This document shows positions 10,972 to 21,834 of a stretch of 64,000 nt of DNA, one piece after another. The position numbers and the translations under genes were made by a program. This stretch comes from Halichondria panicea (taxonomy: Eukaryota > Porifera > Demospongiae > Suberitida > Halichondriidae): NCBI RefSeq assembly GCF_963675165.1, contig NC_087381.1, positions 5,705,378-5,769,377 on the forward strand, written 5' to 3'. Below the pieces are notes generated by a model. That model did no database searches. It worked only from the letters and a program-made list of their open reading frames with translations, and had not been told where the DNA came from. Positions within the stretch are counted from its first letter, which is position 1. Each line of letters starts with the position of its first letter.

Positions 10972-12062
10972 GTAGATGACTAGACTCTAGCTATCCAATC
11001 TTAGTACTACTAGTAGCGCTAGTACATTGTAGTAGAAATTATGAGTATGTGACACACCCTATAGTCAAATAATAATTATGTGCATGCTCAGTATGTGACA
11101 CACCCTATAGTCAAATAATAATTATGCGCATGCTCAGTACTGTTCATCATTCTCAGTGAACTCTTGTCCATGTCACATCAAAGTCAAAGTAAGCTGTATT
11201 ATAGTGTATGCATGGATAGAAGAGTGTATGCCTCTACGCCCTAAGCAATCCATATAACACAATTAGGTAGACTTGTTATACCATCTTCTAGCACGTAGAT
11301 CTATGTAATTTATTTCAGGGTAAAAATTAGTTGTTCGCCTAACTGTCATAAAAGCGAAAACTCGGCCTGGGATCGAGGCTAGGTAAAAATAGCCTCGATT
11401 CAAGGCCGATTATAATTGGCCTTGAATTGAGGCTAGGTAAACGTGTATTGCGGCAATTAATTTTATAACTACAAATATTACATACATAATGCGCCAAAGG
11501 ACTGCTGGTCCTAATCCGCGAATCCTTTGTACCGTATTACTAGAATATTTTGCTGGTGAAAAACCTTTTGTGAATGAGCCAAATCAGCAGAAAAATTGAC
11601 CCTTTGCTTGATTTAGCTATTGCCTTTTGGCAAGGATCGTGTGTATTTACAAGTATACATGTACTGTAATTTAGGTTTTGTGAGATAATTATTATTGCTA
11701 ATTGATCAACCCGCACATGTTCGATACCCGCAAAACATTCTAGTAATGCGGTAACAGTCTTTCCGCGCTTTATACCCTCAAAATATATACACCTGCTATA
11801 CGGTCATTAAACTCTAATTATTACAACGAATGTACAATAACTTTCCAGCCCATTGAATGAATGCATGACTATCTGTAGACACTATAGGTCTGAGCATATC
11901 GGATTGAATGTATTCCGAGTAACACTGATGTGTATACCTGATTTTTATACAGGAACTCCCCAAGGCAAATCACCCCACATAATAATCAGTAACCAAACTG
12001 TAATAAACCATAAAACCAGAAACATTCCAAGAAAGTGTTATCTGCCCTCACTAACTCAATAT
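10972..12062. promoter_or_regulatory. Divergent ADAM/TRIM intergenic region, copy B
   Basis: It contains a tract also present in A (about 4980-5180) and C (about 27110-27290): 'catgctcagtac', 'tcaaagtcaaagtaagctgtat', 'cgccctaagcaa..cataacac'. The shared position between two divergent gene starts suggests promoter elements. No core promoter motif can be assigned. A 'ggcctgggatcgaggct' repeat fragment lies at 11330-11440. Confidence 0.4.
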
Positions 12063-14270
12063 ATGGCCTCCAATACCAACTCCTCTGCAACCTGTGGTAT
12101 ATGCTCAGAGCTGTACCAAGATCCACGCATGCTCAATTGCCTACACTCATTCTGCAAAAAATGCTTGGAAAAGAGACTCGACAAAGGACCTTCCAAATCG
12201 AGCCTAGCCTGCCCCACGTGCAATGAATCCTCCTCTCTGTCTAGTCGTGGTATAGAGTCATTATCAAAAGATCATAGGAAGACTTACGAAGCAGAGGTGG
12301 CTGAATTTGAAGGCTTGATCAAAGGTGAAAAATCTGTTTCTTGCGATCACTGTGTGAAGAGGCAAGCTGCCTTCTTTTGCTGTAGCTGCTGCGAGTTTCT
12401 CTGTGAAAAATGTGCCGACCATCATCGCTCATGGAGGAAAACTCAAAACCACGAGTTGGTTAGCACTAAAGAAGGTGGAAAGGAAAATATATTCAAGAGC
12501 GTAGCTCATAAGCCTCTCACCTGCTCAGTGCACTCAAAGGAATCTCTCGACTATTACTGCAACACATGCAACGACCTGCTCTGCATTCGCTGTGTAGTTG
12601 GAAAGCACAAAGAACATGCTTACGAAGAAATGGATTCTGTTCGAGAGAAGGAGAAATCCGAGCTTATTTCTTACCTTGGGAAAACTGAGGCTGCAAAGGA
12701 CAAGTTGAAGAATTCCATTTCACGAGTAGAAAAAGTTATGCAAGGTGTTCAAGCAAATCACAAGGAAGTCGATCAGAAAATCAATGACATTTTCAACCAC
12801 CTTCAGCGTAAACTAAAAGCTCGAAAAGATGCACTCTTGGCCAAAAGCGCTGATGTGGCACTCGGCAAAGAGACAGCGCTTACTCTCCAGAGTGAAGAGC
12901 TCAAGAAAATGGAAGATTCTTTTTCCGAAATTTGTTCAAAGTTAGAGTCAGTCACGCAAGAGTACACAGCCGTAGAAATGCTATCTGCCAAACAACCTAT
13001 AACAATTCGAGCTCAACAACTTCTCGGCAAGTTTGATAAAATATGCTCTCTTGATCCTTGCAAGCTAGATATAATGCCAGTATCTCTCCTTAGCACTCAA
13101 CTTGAAAATGAAATTGATACTTTTGGAGCCGTGTGTGGTGGTTGCATACCAGGACAAAGTACAATTGATCTAGTGAAGCCAACTGCTGTTGTAGGGAAGG
13201 AGAGAAAGTTACTTCTCACTGCAAGAGATGATAATGGAAAACCTTATACTCGTGGGCGTGAGCCAGTGAAAGTTTCTCTAGCCCTGATGGGTTCAAATGA
13301 AGCAGGGATCTCCGGTGTTGTAGTTGACAAGAAGGATGGTACTTATGGTATTAGCTTCACACCAAATGCAGCTGGTGAACACAAGCTATCCATCACCATT
13401 AGCAACGAGCAAATTGAGGAGAGTCCGTTTGCACTCTATGTTCGACAGCCGAGAAATTACACATCGTTGTATGCGTGTTCTCGTACATTTTCAGTTTCTC
13501 ATTACCCGGGTGGTGTTGCCGTTGACGATGACAACAATGTGTACATTGCTGTAAATGGACATCACTGCATCTCTGTGTTTGATCAAAATGGTTCCAACAT
13601 TCGAACCATAGGCAGATTCGGATCTGCGGACGGTCAGTTCAGTGGCCCATTTGGAATTGCCTTAAAAGGAGACATCATATATGTAGCTGACACATCTAAC
13701 GATCGAATACAAAAGCTTACTTTGGACGGCAAGTTCATTTCCAAGTTCGGTTCAAGTGGTTCTGGGAATGGACAGTTGAGCACTCCTCGGGGAATTACTA
13801 TTGACAAGAATGGAAGAGTGTTTGTATCAGAGTTCAGTAATCGGCGGGTTTCCGTGTTCCAATCTGATGGTGAATTCTCTCACCACATTCAAGGCAATTA
13901 CGCTGCTGATGATAGTGCTCTCTGTAACCCATGGGGATTAGCATTTGATGATGACGGGAATCTACATGTTGTTAATTATGGCTCCAACTTGATCAAAATG
14001 TTCACTCCAGAAGGCAATTTTGTCTCCCAGTACAGCGGTGTTATCCAACATCCATCAGCGATCGCTATTGACGATGAAGGCTTTACATTTATTGGTCAAT
14101 ACTACAACAGAAACACTAAATATAACCACAGTCAATTGATTATTCTCAATGCCCAGCACCAGCAAGTTCATATTATACAGAAATTTAAGTACGTCCCCGG
14201 ACTTTGTATCGACAAGGATGGCAATGTTTTTGTGTGCGATTACAACAACAGACGTGTTATGAAGTACTAA
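12063..14270 (+). CDS. TRIM-NHL E3 ubiquitin ligase, copy B
   Basis: 735 codons from the conserved MASNTNSS start. The frame is open further upstream, but this is probably leader because the other copies do not conserve it. Domains run as in copy A: RING, two B-boxes (the first shortened to CVKRQAAFFCC), coiled coil, filamin domain and six NHL repeats. It is the most divergent copy in the NHL part: the fourth and fifth repeats read HVVNYGSNLIKMF and FIGQYYNRNTKYNHSQ, an insertion relative to the others. It ends in TAA. A RING ligase with an NHL substrate- or RNA-binding propeller is expected. Its neighbours are the orphan ADAM exon on the left and the adhesion GPCR tail on the right. Confidence 0.94.
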   Translation: MASNTNSSATCGICSELYQDPRMLNCLHSFCKKCLEKRLDKGPSKSSLACPTCNESSSLSSRGIESLSKDHRKTYEAEVAEFEGLIKGEKSVSCDHCVKRQAAFFCCSCCEFLCEKCADHHRSWRKTQNHELVSTKEGGKENIFKSVAHKPLTCSVHSKESLDYYCNTCNDLLCIRCVVGKHKEHAYEEMDSVREKEKSELISYLGKTEAAKDKLKNSISRVEKVMQGVQANHKEVDQKINDIFNHLQRKLKARKDALLAKSADVALGKETALTLQSEELKKMEDSFSEICSKLESVTQEYTAVEMLSAKQPITIRAQQLLGKFDKICSLDPCKLDIMPVSLLSTQLENEIDTFGAVCGGCIPGQSTIDLVKPTAVVGKERKLLLTARDDNGKPYTRGREPVKVSLALMGSNEAGISGVVVDKKDGTYGISFTPNAAGEHKLSITISNEQIEESPFALYVRQPRNYTSLYACSRTFSVSHYPGGVAVDDDNNVYIAVNGHHCISVFDQNGSNIRTIGRFGSADGQFSGPFGIALKGDIIYVADTSNDRIQKLTLDGKFISKFGSSGSGNGQLSTPRGITIDKNGRVFVSEFSNRRVSVFQSDGEFSHHIQGNYAADDSALCNPWGLAFDDDGNLHVVNYGSNLIKMFTPEGNFVSQYSGVIQHPSAIAIDDEGFTFIGQYYNRNTKYNHSQLIILNAQHQQVHIIQKFKYVPGLCIDKDGNVFVCDYNNRRVMKY

Positions 14271-15208
14271 CAATATTTAATAATTATAGCCTATTCTAGA
14301 ATACTGTTATTATTGTGCGTATATATAATTATACATATAATTATAATTTCATGCACATTATAATTATACGTAACTTTGCATGCATTGTTTAATTATCCCC
14401 ATAATTAAAGTGCATAATTATTGTCTGCAAAATTAGTTTCAGTATATTAGTTTTCCTACATTCTGAGGATCGAGCTTCAATGGATTTGCAACAGAGCAAC
14501 ACAATGAATTCTCTCTCCATAATTATATTGACAGCATGCAGTTAACGGTTAAGGTCATTACAATAAAACGTAATTATATATATCGCATCTGTTTTGCATT
14601 AAGCTGTGGAGACACAGCTTAATGCACGGAGTGAATGTTCTATGAGCATCTTGTTCAGTTATAGATTCAACAAACAAAAAGTATTTTACTATATAATTGT
14701 AGTGGCAAATGTTCATAAGGCATAGGGCAGAGCAGTTATAACGCGAAAATTATAAACTGAGCGTTATTATATAATGGGTACAACAACAATTTGGGAGAGT
14801 ACTAGATTAGTTGTGTTGGTATAGGAATGAATTGGTGCATGGGTTTTATATATTTACGTAGACAGCTGCCCTTCACGACAAGAATTAACACTATAATTAT
14901 AGTAATAATGTCTGCATAATTATAAGCACTATAAAACGATCCGAACAAAACAAGTGACTTCATAATCTAGTTTTCTATACTGTAGCTCTATGTATTCAGA
15001 CAGTATAATAGCTATAATTATATGCACCATATAAAAACTTGCCACTCATAACAACAGCCTATATAATTATACGTACTGCTATATAATATATAGTCATGCC
15101 GCTATTTAGACTAAGTATATAGTGGCACTAGACAATAAAACAGTTAGTATCTATGCTAGAACCTATGCGTCAAAGCTTTCCTGTGAGTGTGAAAGTTTTT
15201 TTACCAGG
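14271..15208. other. Gene-free AT-rich stretch
   Basis: Convergent 3' flank between TRIM-NHL B and the adhesion GPCR. It is full of 'aattata' words. A short palindrome (gcattaagctgtg / cacagcttaatgc) lies at about 14598-14632. No gene is seen. Confidence 0.6.
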
Positions 15209-18200
15209 TTATACTTTTTGCCACTTTTCCTCATTTTCAAGCAATCCAGCAATATACGACTTTGGTGAGCCCGTTTCCAATGCAGTCTCGTCGACTTTAA
15301 TGGATTCATTTTGCATGGTACTACGATTGTGTTTGCTGAATTTAGAGTCTCTTGGCTTGAGATGAACAATATAGTCGTTGGATTCTTGCTCTGCATATAA
15401 TAATAATTATAGATATTGTCACGACTCTGAGACCAATATATATATATATAAACAGACAGCCTAACTTGAATTACAATGGAAGGGGCATATACTAGTGTAA
15501 ACCCTCGGTGTTAATTTGGGGTTTAGTGTAGTCTACAGCCTCGCGTCAAAGCCACGTGTACATCTAGGCCAATGTGCAGGTTCAAGCTTCTTAGCTTCTT
15601 AGCTTTTGCTCCCTCTTATTCGACAATGAAGCTTTAAAATCAAAACTACTACCTTAATTGTTGTTTTGAGGTAATTATATATAGGTGCATGTCGTAGTAC
15701 ATTGTAAGGGCCTTCACACATGCATGCATGCACTGTCTATAATTATAATTGAAGATACTATAATCCGCATACCAGATTGTTTTTTCCTAAGGTAGAAGTA
15801 GATACACCACTGTCAGTTTTGCTTTGGCACCGCTTTAGAAAATTTGTAACCTAAAAATTTAGAAGATACGTAAAAATTAATGCTAAAACAACTATATACA
15901 ACACACCTTTTCACTCCGGAGCACATGGAAGAAAAGTGTTGCTGTTGACTGAGAGTAGACCAAACACCCAAGTCAGCCCGAGTAGTGGAAGAAGAATTAT
16001 AGTGGCCTTGAAGAGTTGTCTGCATAATTACGCACACATGCATTGGGATCAACACACGTTGCATTTACTGAATAGTATAGTGAGCACTCACGAGAATAAC
16101 TGTAAAGATTCCTTTTTTCCTCTTTGTTGCATGGTTAACTTTTTTTGTTTATAGACACTGCACAAAGCAGCCAAGAGGAAGAATACGTTCACCTGTACAC
16201 AGGTAATCGTCATAAAGAAAATGTTAGTCAACTTAGAAAAGGTAACTGATGGACCGGACCCTATAACAACTGCAAAATGTCCTAATTCAAATGGACACTA
16301 ATCCAAATGGTTGCAAGCTAGAGAGATCTCACCAGAACAACTAGTAGCATTGGTGCAACAAATGCCCATATGGCTCCTTTATCACCGGCACCAACAGCAA
16401 TCCAACAACTGCATGGTACATAAGGGACAATAAAATAATGTTGTCAGTTGTATTTAATATATACACATTCTAATAAGAATTTGGAGAGGTGAATCGAAAA
16501 CTTACTACTCTTCTGTGCCATACTGGTCATGAATAAGTCCAGCAGATATAGCCACCAGTATCACTGGAACACCTGCAAAAACAAATCCAATGCATTCGAC
16601 ATAATGCTCACTGCACATGCAGTAGAATGGGCAGTGGAATGCATGGGTCTAAGGGGCACTCTGCTTCCCTTGATCTCAGAGGTCAAAAGGCAACAAGCAC
16701 TTTAATGTCTCGGTATTAATAGTGGTCAAGGGCCCATAATTATACCTAGTATATACATCGCATAATTATACAAAATAGAATTTACCCCATCCAATAATAA
16801 AGAATATCCACCATTTCTTGGATATTTGGCTGAAGACAACCACCAACATGAGATAGAGCATGATTCCTTCACAGAGCATCCAAAAGAACACAGCAGTGAA
16901 CAAGTAGTGAAGGAGAGCAGCCACAAACGCACACGCTATCTGAAAGTGATGGCAAATTAATGGAGATCATACTATAATTATATGGCGCACCTATGAATGT
17001 GATTATAACCGTAAGTAAAATAATTATTACGATAGATCATAGTTAATATTGTAAAAACAAAAGTATATGCATACGCGTTGAGTAAAATGCAAAGTCGCGG
17101 ATCATACTTCATAATTATACGTTTTTCGAGTGACAAAATATTGATTTCTATCAAGTAAGCAGTAAATATGACACTGTAATGTCATAACGTGAAATTTTTG
17201 AGACGCTTAAATTTCGTGGAATGGCCTCTAAAAGCATTTCGTCCAATAAATTTCGTGGATTGACTGCTTACCAGAAGCCACACCTTTAATCTTTGCACTT
17301 TATAGCAGATAATCGTGGAATTAATTTCATGTGTAGGATTGCTAATCCATGAAAACAGCGAAAATTAAACCCCTCGAAAATTGTGTGCTTATATAATTAT
17401 ATACGGTACGTATTTGCGATCTTCTTTTGTGATACCATAATGACATACAATACAGTCATAATTATAATGGTCACTGGTTCGAGAACAAAACTTCAACTTT
17501 GGCATGCCATTGTCTGTGAAAGGTGAAAGGCATAAACTGCACCAGCTATACGATACTATAAACACTATAAGTACACGACTCAAGTAACACCTTGTTGGCC
17601 ACAGCAGTCTGTATTCCTGACAAGAACGCCACGTAACCAAGGAGCAAAGAAATAGACAGGTTGAGATGGATGAAGTTATGAACTCTGGTCAGCAGTTCTT
17701 TTCTAAACATCAACAGCATAAAAAGTTGTACGTGTATACAAAGCTATTTATAGTTTTTCAATGATTACCTCAATGCCAGGAAATAGATGATAGTTAACAG
17801 AAGAAAAAAGATGGAGATGGAACAACCGACATAAGTCAACAACGATAGAGCAAACCTGATCTCTGGAGTTGTGTCCTACAAAAGGACCAAACGTATTAAA
17901 ATTATTGATCCAAGTAACGTACTGCACGAGGCTCACATTCAGTGCTCCAGTGACATCCATTAGAACAGCAAATGCTGTGAAATGACTGCTCTCACAGACA
18001 ATATTATATACTCTCATTTGCTTGTCTTCATCCACACTGACTGTAGTCACACCTTCCATAGACCACCTGCCGTTGGCCGCATCACTAACAATAAAGTAAT
18101 TGTGACATTTTGATTGAACAACGATTAGGCACAATGATAGCTCACCTAGAAACACTCCAAAATACACATGTGGCATTTTCTGCAACTTCACTTTCAGAAA

Positions 18201-20737
18201 ACTGCACGTAATAATTATATATGGATTAGTGACGCTCGTAAGTTCAACTGTTATACTACCTTTTGGGTGGTGAAATTGAAGGATGCCTTTGTCTGAAAGT
18301 TATTTAACTTCACATCGGAGAAGACTTGACTAGAAATAACCTGTGAGACCGGTCTGGTCGTGTTCCTGTGTATAAGCATATACAATGAGACTGAGCAGAA
18401 CATGACTAAGAGTACTGTACATTTCAAGATTGGTTTTTGGAAGAAAACCCTCCAAGTTGGAGAATAGAATGTTGACTGCTGCAACATTCCCTTCTGAAAA
18501 TTGAAACCGGTAAGGATAATTTTGTTTACCACTGAAGTGTATTATATGAAATACCTCGGGCGCCTCTCTCCGCAAAGAGAGCAGCTGGTATCACAGTTTG
18601 AGCTGAGCCTGTTTCTTCACTGACTTTAATAACTTCAGGAAATGTAATGTCTTCCAAATTAGTGGGGTCAACTTTTATTGCAGATAGCACTGCATGCATG
18701 CATGGACGGTAAATACAAATAATTATAAATACTAGAGCACTAAACTCTCAGTATTAGTCGGGGTATACTTTTAAAGTACATGTATAGATTACATGCAAGT
18801 CATAATTAATCAAAATTGTCTGTTCCGAGCACATCACCCCATATCCGGGGCAAGGCTGGATAACGGCATTTTTACAACCGATTTTTGTCTTTTTAAACCT
18901 TCATAATTATGAACACGATGTCATGGGCTCCAAAGGCACTACTGTGGCATCCAGCAAACAATTCAGGTGCATGAGCAGACTCGAATAAAAACATCACAGA
19001 CAAGTACGCAGACAAACTACTATAACCTGGGTACCGCGGCGCGCCATGCATAGAACAAAATAATAATTATTAGCTATAATACGTCTGTTGAAGTACGCAT
19101 ACCGATATTCTGTCTCACAAGTGTGATTTCAGTCATGTCGCCTGTATCCACAGCTTCACTTCTTAGTGCCAATGACACATACTGACCATATAACTCTGCA
19201 TTCAACAGCAATTGCTGACTCTCAGCAGAAGAACCCTGACAAGATTGTATATTATTAACATAATTCAATACCTTTGCCATTATTATACCTCTTGCAATCT
19301 TTCCCATCCTTCTGTATTCCTCTCATCAAGAACATTGCTGAGAATGTTCAGAACTCCCTATATACAAATAAAAGCAATAAAGCAAAAGGGAAATATTTTA
19401 CTGTCTTACTTCACTAAAATTGAGAGAGGACATGGGACCAGCAGACTCTATGTTCTGAATTAGGTAATTCACACCTGACTTGACAATCAAATTAGTAGTG
19501 CTGAGGTCTTGAGGGAATATGGTGGAGTCTCCTGTTGCATTGACATTAGTAGCCTCCGCAAGAGAAGTAAGAAGATCATCAACTTCATTCTGAGAGGCAT
19601 TTCTAAGAAATATTTCATTTGCCTGAACGGGGAAAACTATAGCTGGTGAAAGATTGTATTACTTCACACGAATACATGCACTGTCATCTAATATTATTAC
19701 CGTTCATGACAATACGTATTAAACTGCAAAAGTCTTACCGTGTTATTCAATATACTGATTTCTTCCCTAGCACAGTTATCAGTATTCACTGCTTCCCACA
19801 TTCCTTTAAGTGTACAGAAACGAGTTGCAGTACCTGTATAATAATAATATACATGCACATCACATGCACAATCTCAATAATGACATAATTATACCTGAAG
19901 TTGTTCCAGTTCCATTTTGTGGGCATTGCCGGGAATAGGAAAAGCCAGCCACAGTGACAGGGAAGAAAAGCCACCAGACAGAATCCTGTTCAGCTTCACA
20001 AACCATCACGCCTATAATAAAGCAAAAAAAGTTCGATTAACAAATGAATATAACCACTCGCTTCGCTCAGCCCAAAGAGCTTACAAAAACCACAACTATA
20101 ATTCTGAATGCAACATTACCTGGACATGAAGAACCAACAGTACCCAGGTCAATAGTGGTGTCGTTTCTTGCAGCTACAAATATTGTCACAGGAGCTATTG
20201 TTGAAAGTTGCGGATTGCCATTGTCTGTTGCTATGACCATGAACGAGTGTGAGGATGCATTCTCAAAGTCCAGCCTCTCCTGTGTAAATATTGCACCCGA
20301 ATTGTCAACTCTAAACACATCAGTTTCAGCCAGAACGTAAGCAATCAACGAGTCATTGTCTCTGTCTACAGCACCGACACATAGCACAGTAATGTTGAGT
20401 GGAGTATTCTCGGGTATAGTCGTGGAATAAGCAGCCATGGAAAACATTGGAGCATTGTCATTTTCATTAAGCACGTTCACCGTAATGCTTACAAAAGCTG
20501 GAGGGGTGACTTTATCGGTAGCTCTAACTGTCAGTGTGTAAGTCTGAGTGTCCTCAAAGTCTAGATATGAAGTGACTAATAGTTGACCAGTGTTAGGCTC
20601 AAGTTAAAACTTATTTTGCTCATTTCCACTAGTAATGTCATATGTGAGGTTTTCGGTATCCACATCAGTGGCCATCACGATAATCAACAAATGTCCAAAT
20701 AAAACGGATTCAGATATCTCAACATAATATTCAGAGA
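15209..20737 (-). CDS. Adhesion GPCR (cadherin-HormR-GAIN-GPS-7TM type), 5' end uncertain, interrupted by a nonsense codon
   Basis: About 20 minus-strand exons with GT-AG borders. The 20737-20120 exon holds two cadherin repeats (MATDVDTENLTYDI; NENDNAP; VDRDNDS). Exons 20011-19895 and 19833-19739 form a HormR domain (FFPVTVAGF, FCTLKGMWEAV). A GAIN domain follows (19622-18260). A GPS (18201-17937) has CVFWS and SSHFTAFAVLMD, with the H-x-T cleavage signature. Membrane segments follow: TM1 at 17875-17769, TM2 (IHLNLSISLLLGY) at 17702-17591, TM3 (MLCEGIMLYLM) at 16939-16786, TM4/5 to 16333, a segment at 16192-16140, TM6 (LLPLLGLTWVFGLL) at 16019-15915. A cytoplasmic tail ends at 15209 or, in another frame, 15163. 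TM7 was not found. A TAA at 20606-20604 interrupts the first cadherin repeat. Such receptors couple adhesion to G proteins; the domain order is a reduced CELSR/Flamingo plan. Confidence 0.75.
20604..20606 (-). other. In-frame TAA inside a cadherin repeat
   Basis: The frame reads NEQNKF, stop, LEPNTGQLLV, exactly where the cadherin fold continues unchanged on both sides. No donor/acceptor pair nearby could remove it. It is either a real nonsense mutation or a base-call error. Confidence 0.85.
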
Positions 20738-20771
20738 CTTGAAAGGAAGGACTGATGCAATCAATTCATAC

Positions 20772-21791
20772 TCGTAGTCAGTAGACAAGAAGTGCCATTA
20801 CAACACGGGTTGTCGGTACAGATACCGTCACTATTCACTAGGGGACCACAATCACATTGTTCTCCCTCCTCCTCATCCAGGAGATTGTTACCACACAGAC
20901 TGTCTGCTAATAAGCAACCGTCACCTGTGTGCATGAGTACATGCAAGGGACTAAATTACGGACGCTATATATAAAAGACCGCTAGCAAAATATCCTCCAA
21001 ATAAGGAAACTAATGCTTCCATGGCCACTGCCCTCCCCACTCACTTGAGCTCTGCCCACGATCACGAATAACTCCCAACATCTCGGCTCGGCTGCGTGGA
21101 GAGAACTGATCGTTGTTGGGCTGACTACCATCTAAGGGGAACGCGTCCATTAGGTACACACCGCCAGCCTCAGGGGGATCCACAGGGGGGTCATGCTGTG
21201 TGAGGGTGGAGGTAAATATTGGGTGGGGGTCATGCTGTGTGGGGGGTGGAGGTAATATTGGGTGGGGGGTCATATAATGTGTGGGGGTAGAGGTAATATT
21301 GGGTGGGGGTCATGCTGTGTGAGGGGTATGTGTGCGCATGCATGTATGTGTATTGTAGAGGATGGGTCCATCTCTATAGAATTTTGACTGCTCATGCAGC
21401 AAAAATTACACGGTATATAAAATTATACGTATGTATATGATTATAGCAGGCCATTGAAAAGCACAGTCATGGTATATAATTATATATACACGCACATGTA
21501 TGTTATACACTGTACATAATTATAGTAACGCACTGTTGAGCCGAAGTTGTGTCCTGCCTCGTGTGCAAAGGTGAACGCGGCTATGGCAGAAGGGATGCGA
21601 GTGTTGTAGTTTAAGATGCTCACAATCCCCGCATTGAGGGTCCGGTTCACACCTCCAGAGAAGGTCTGGTTCGCATCTCCAGGGAAGGTCTGAATGTTCT
21701 CACAGATGCCACCTGAACAATATATGTGTATTATATGCATGTGTGGGGGAGGAGGAGAGAGTGTGTGTGTGTGAGAGAAGTGTTCGTGGGG

Positions 21792-21834
<43 letters not shown>

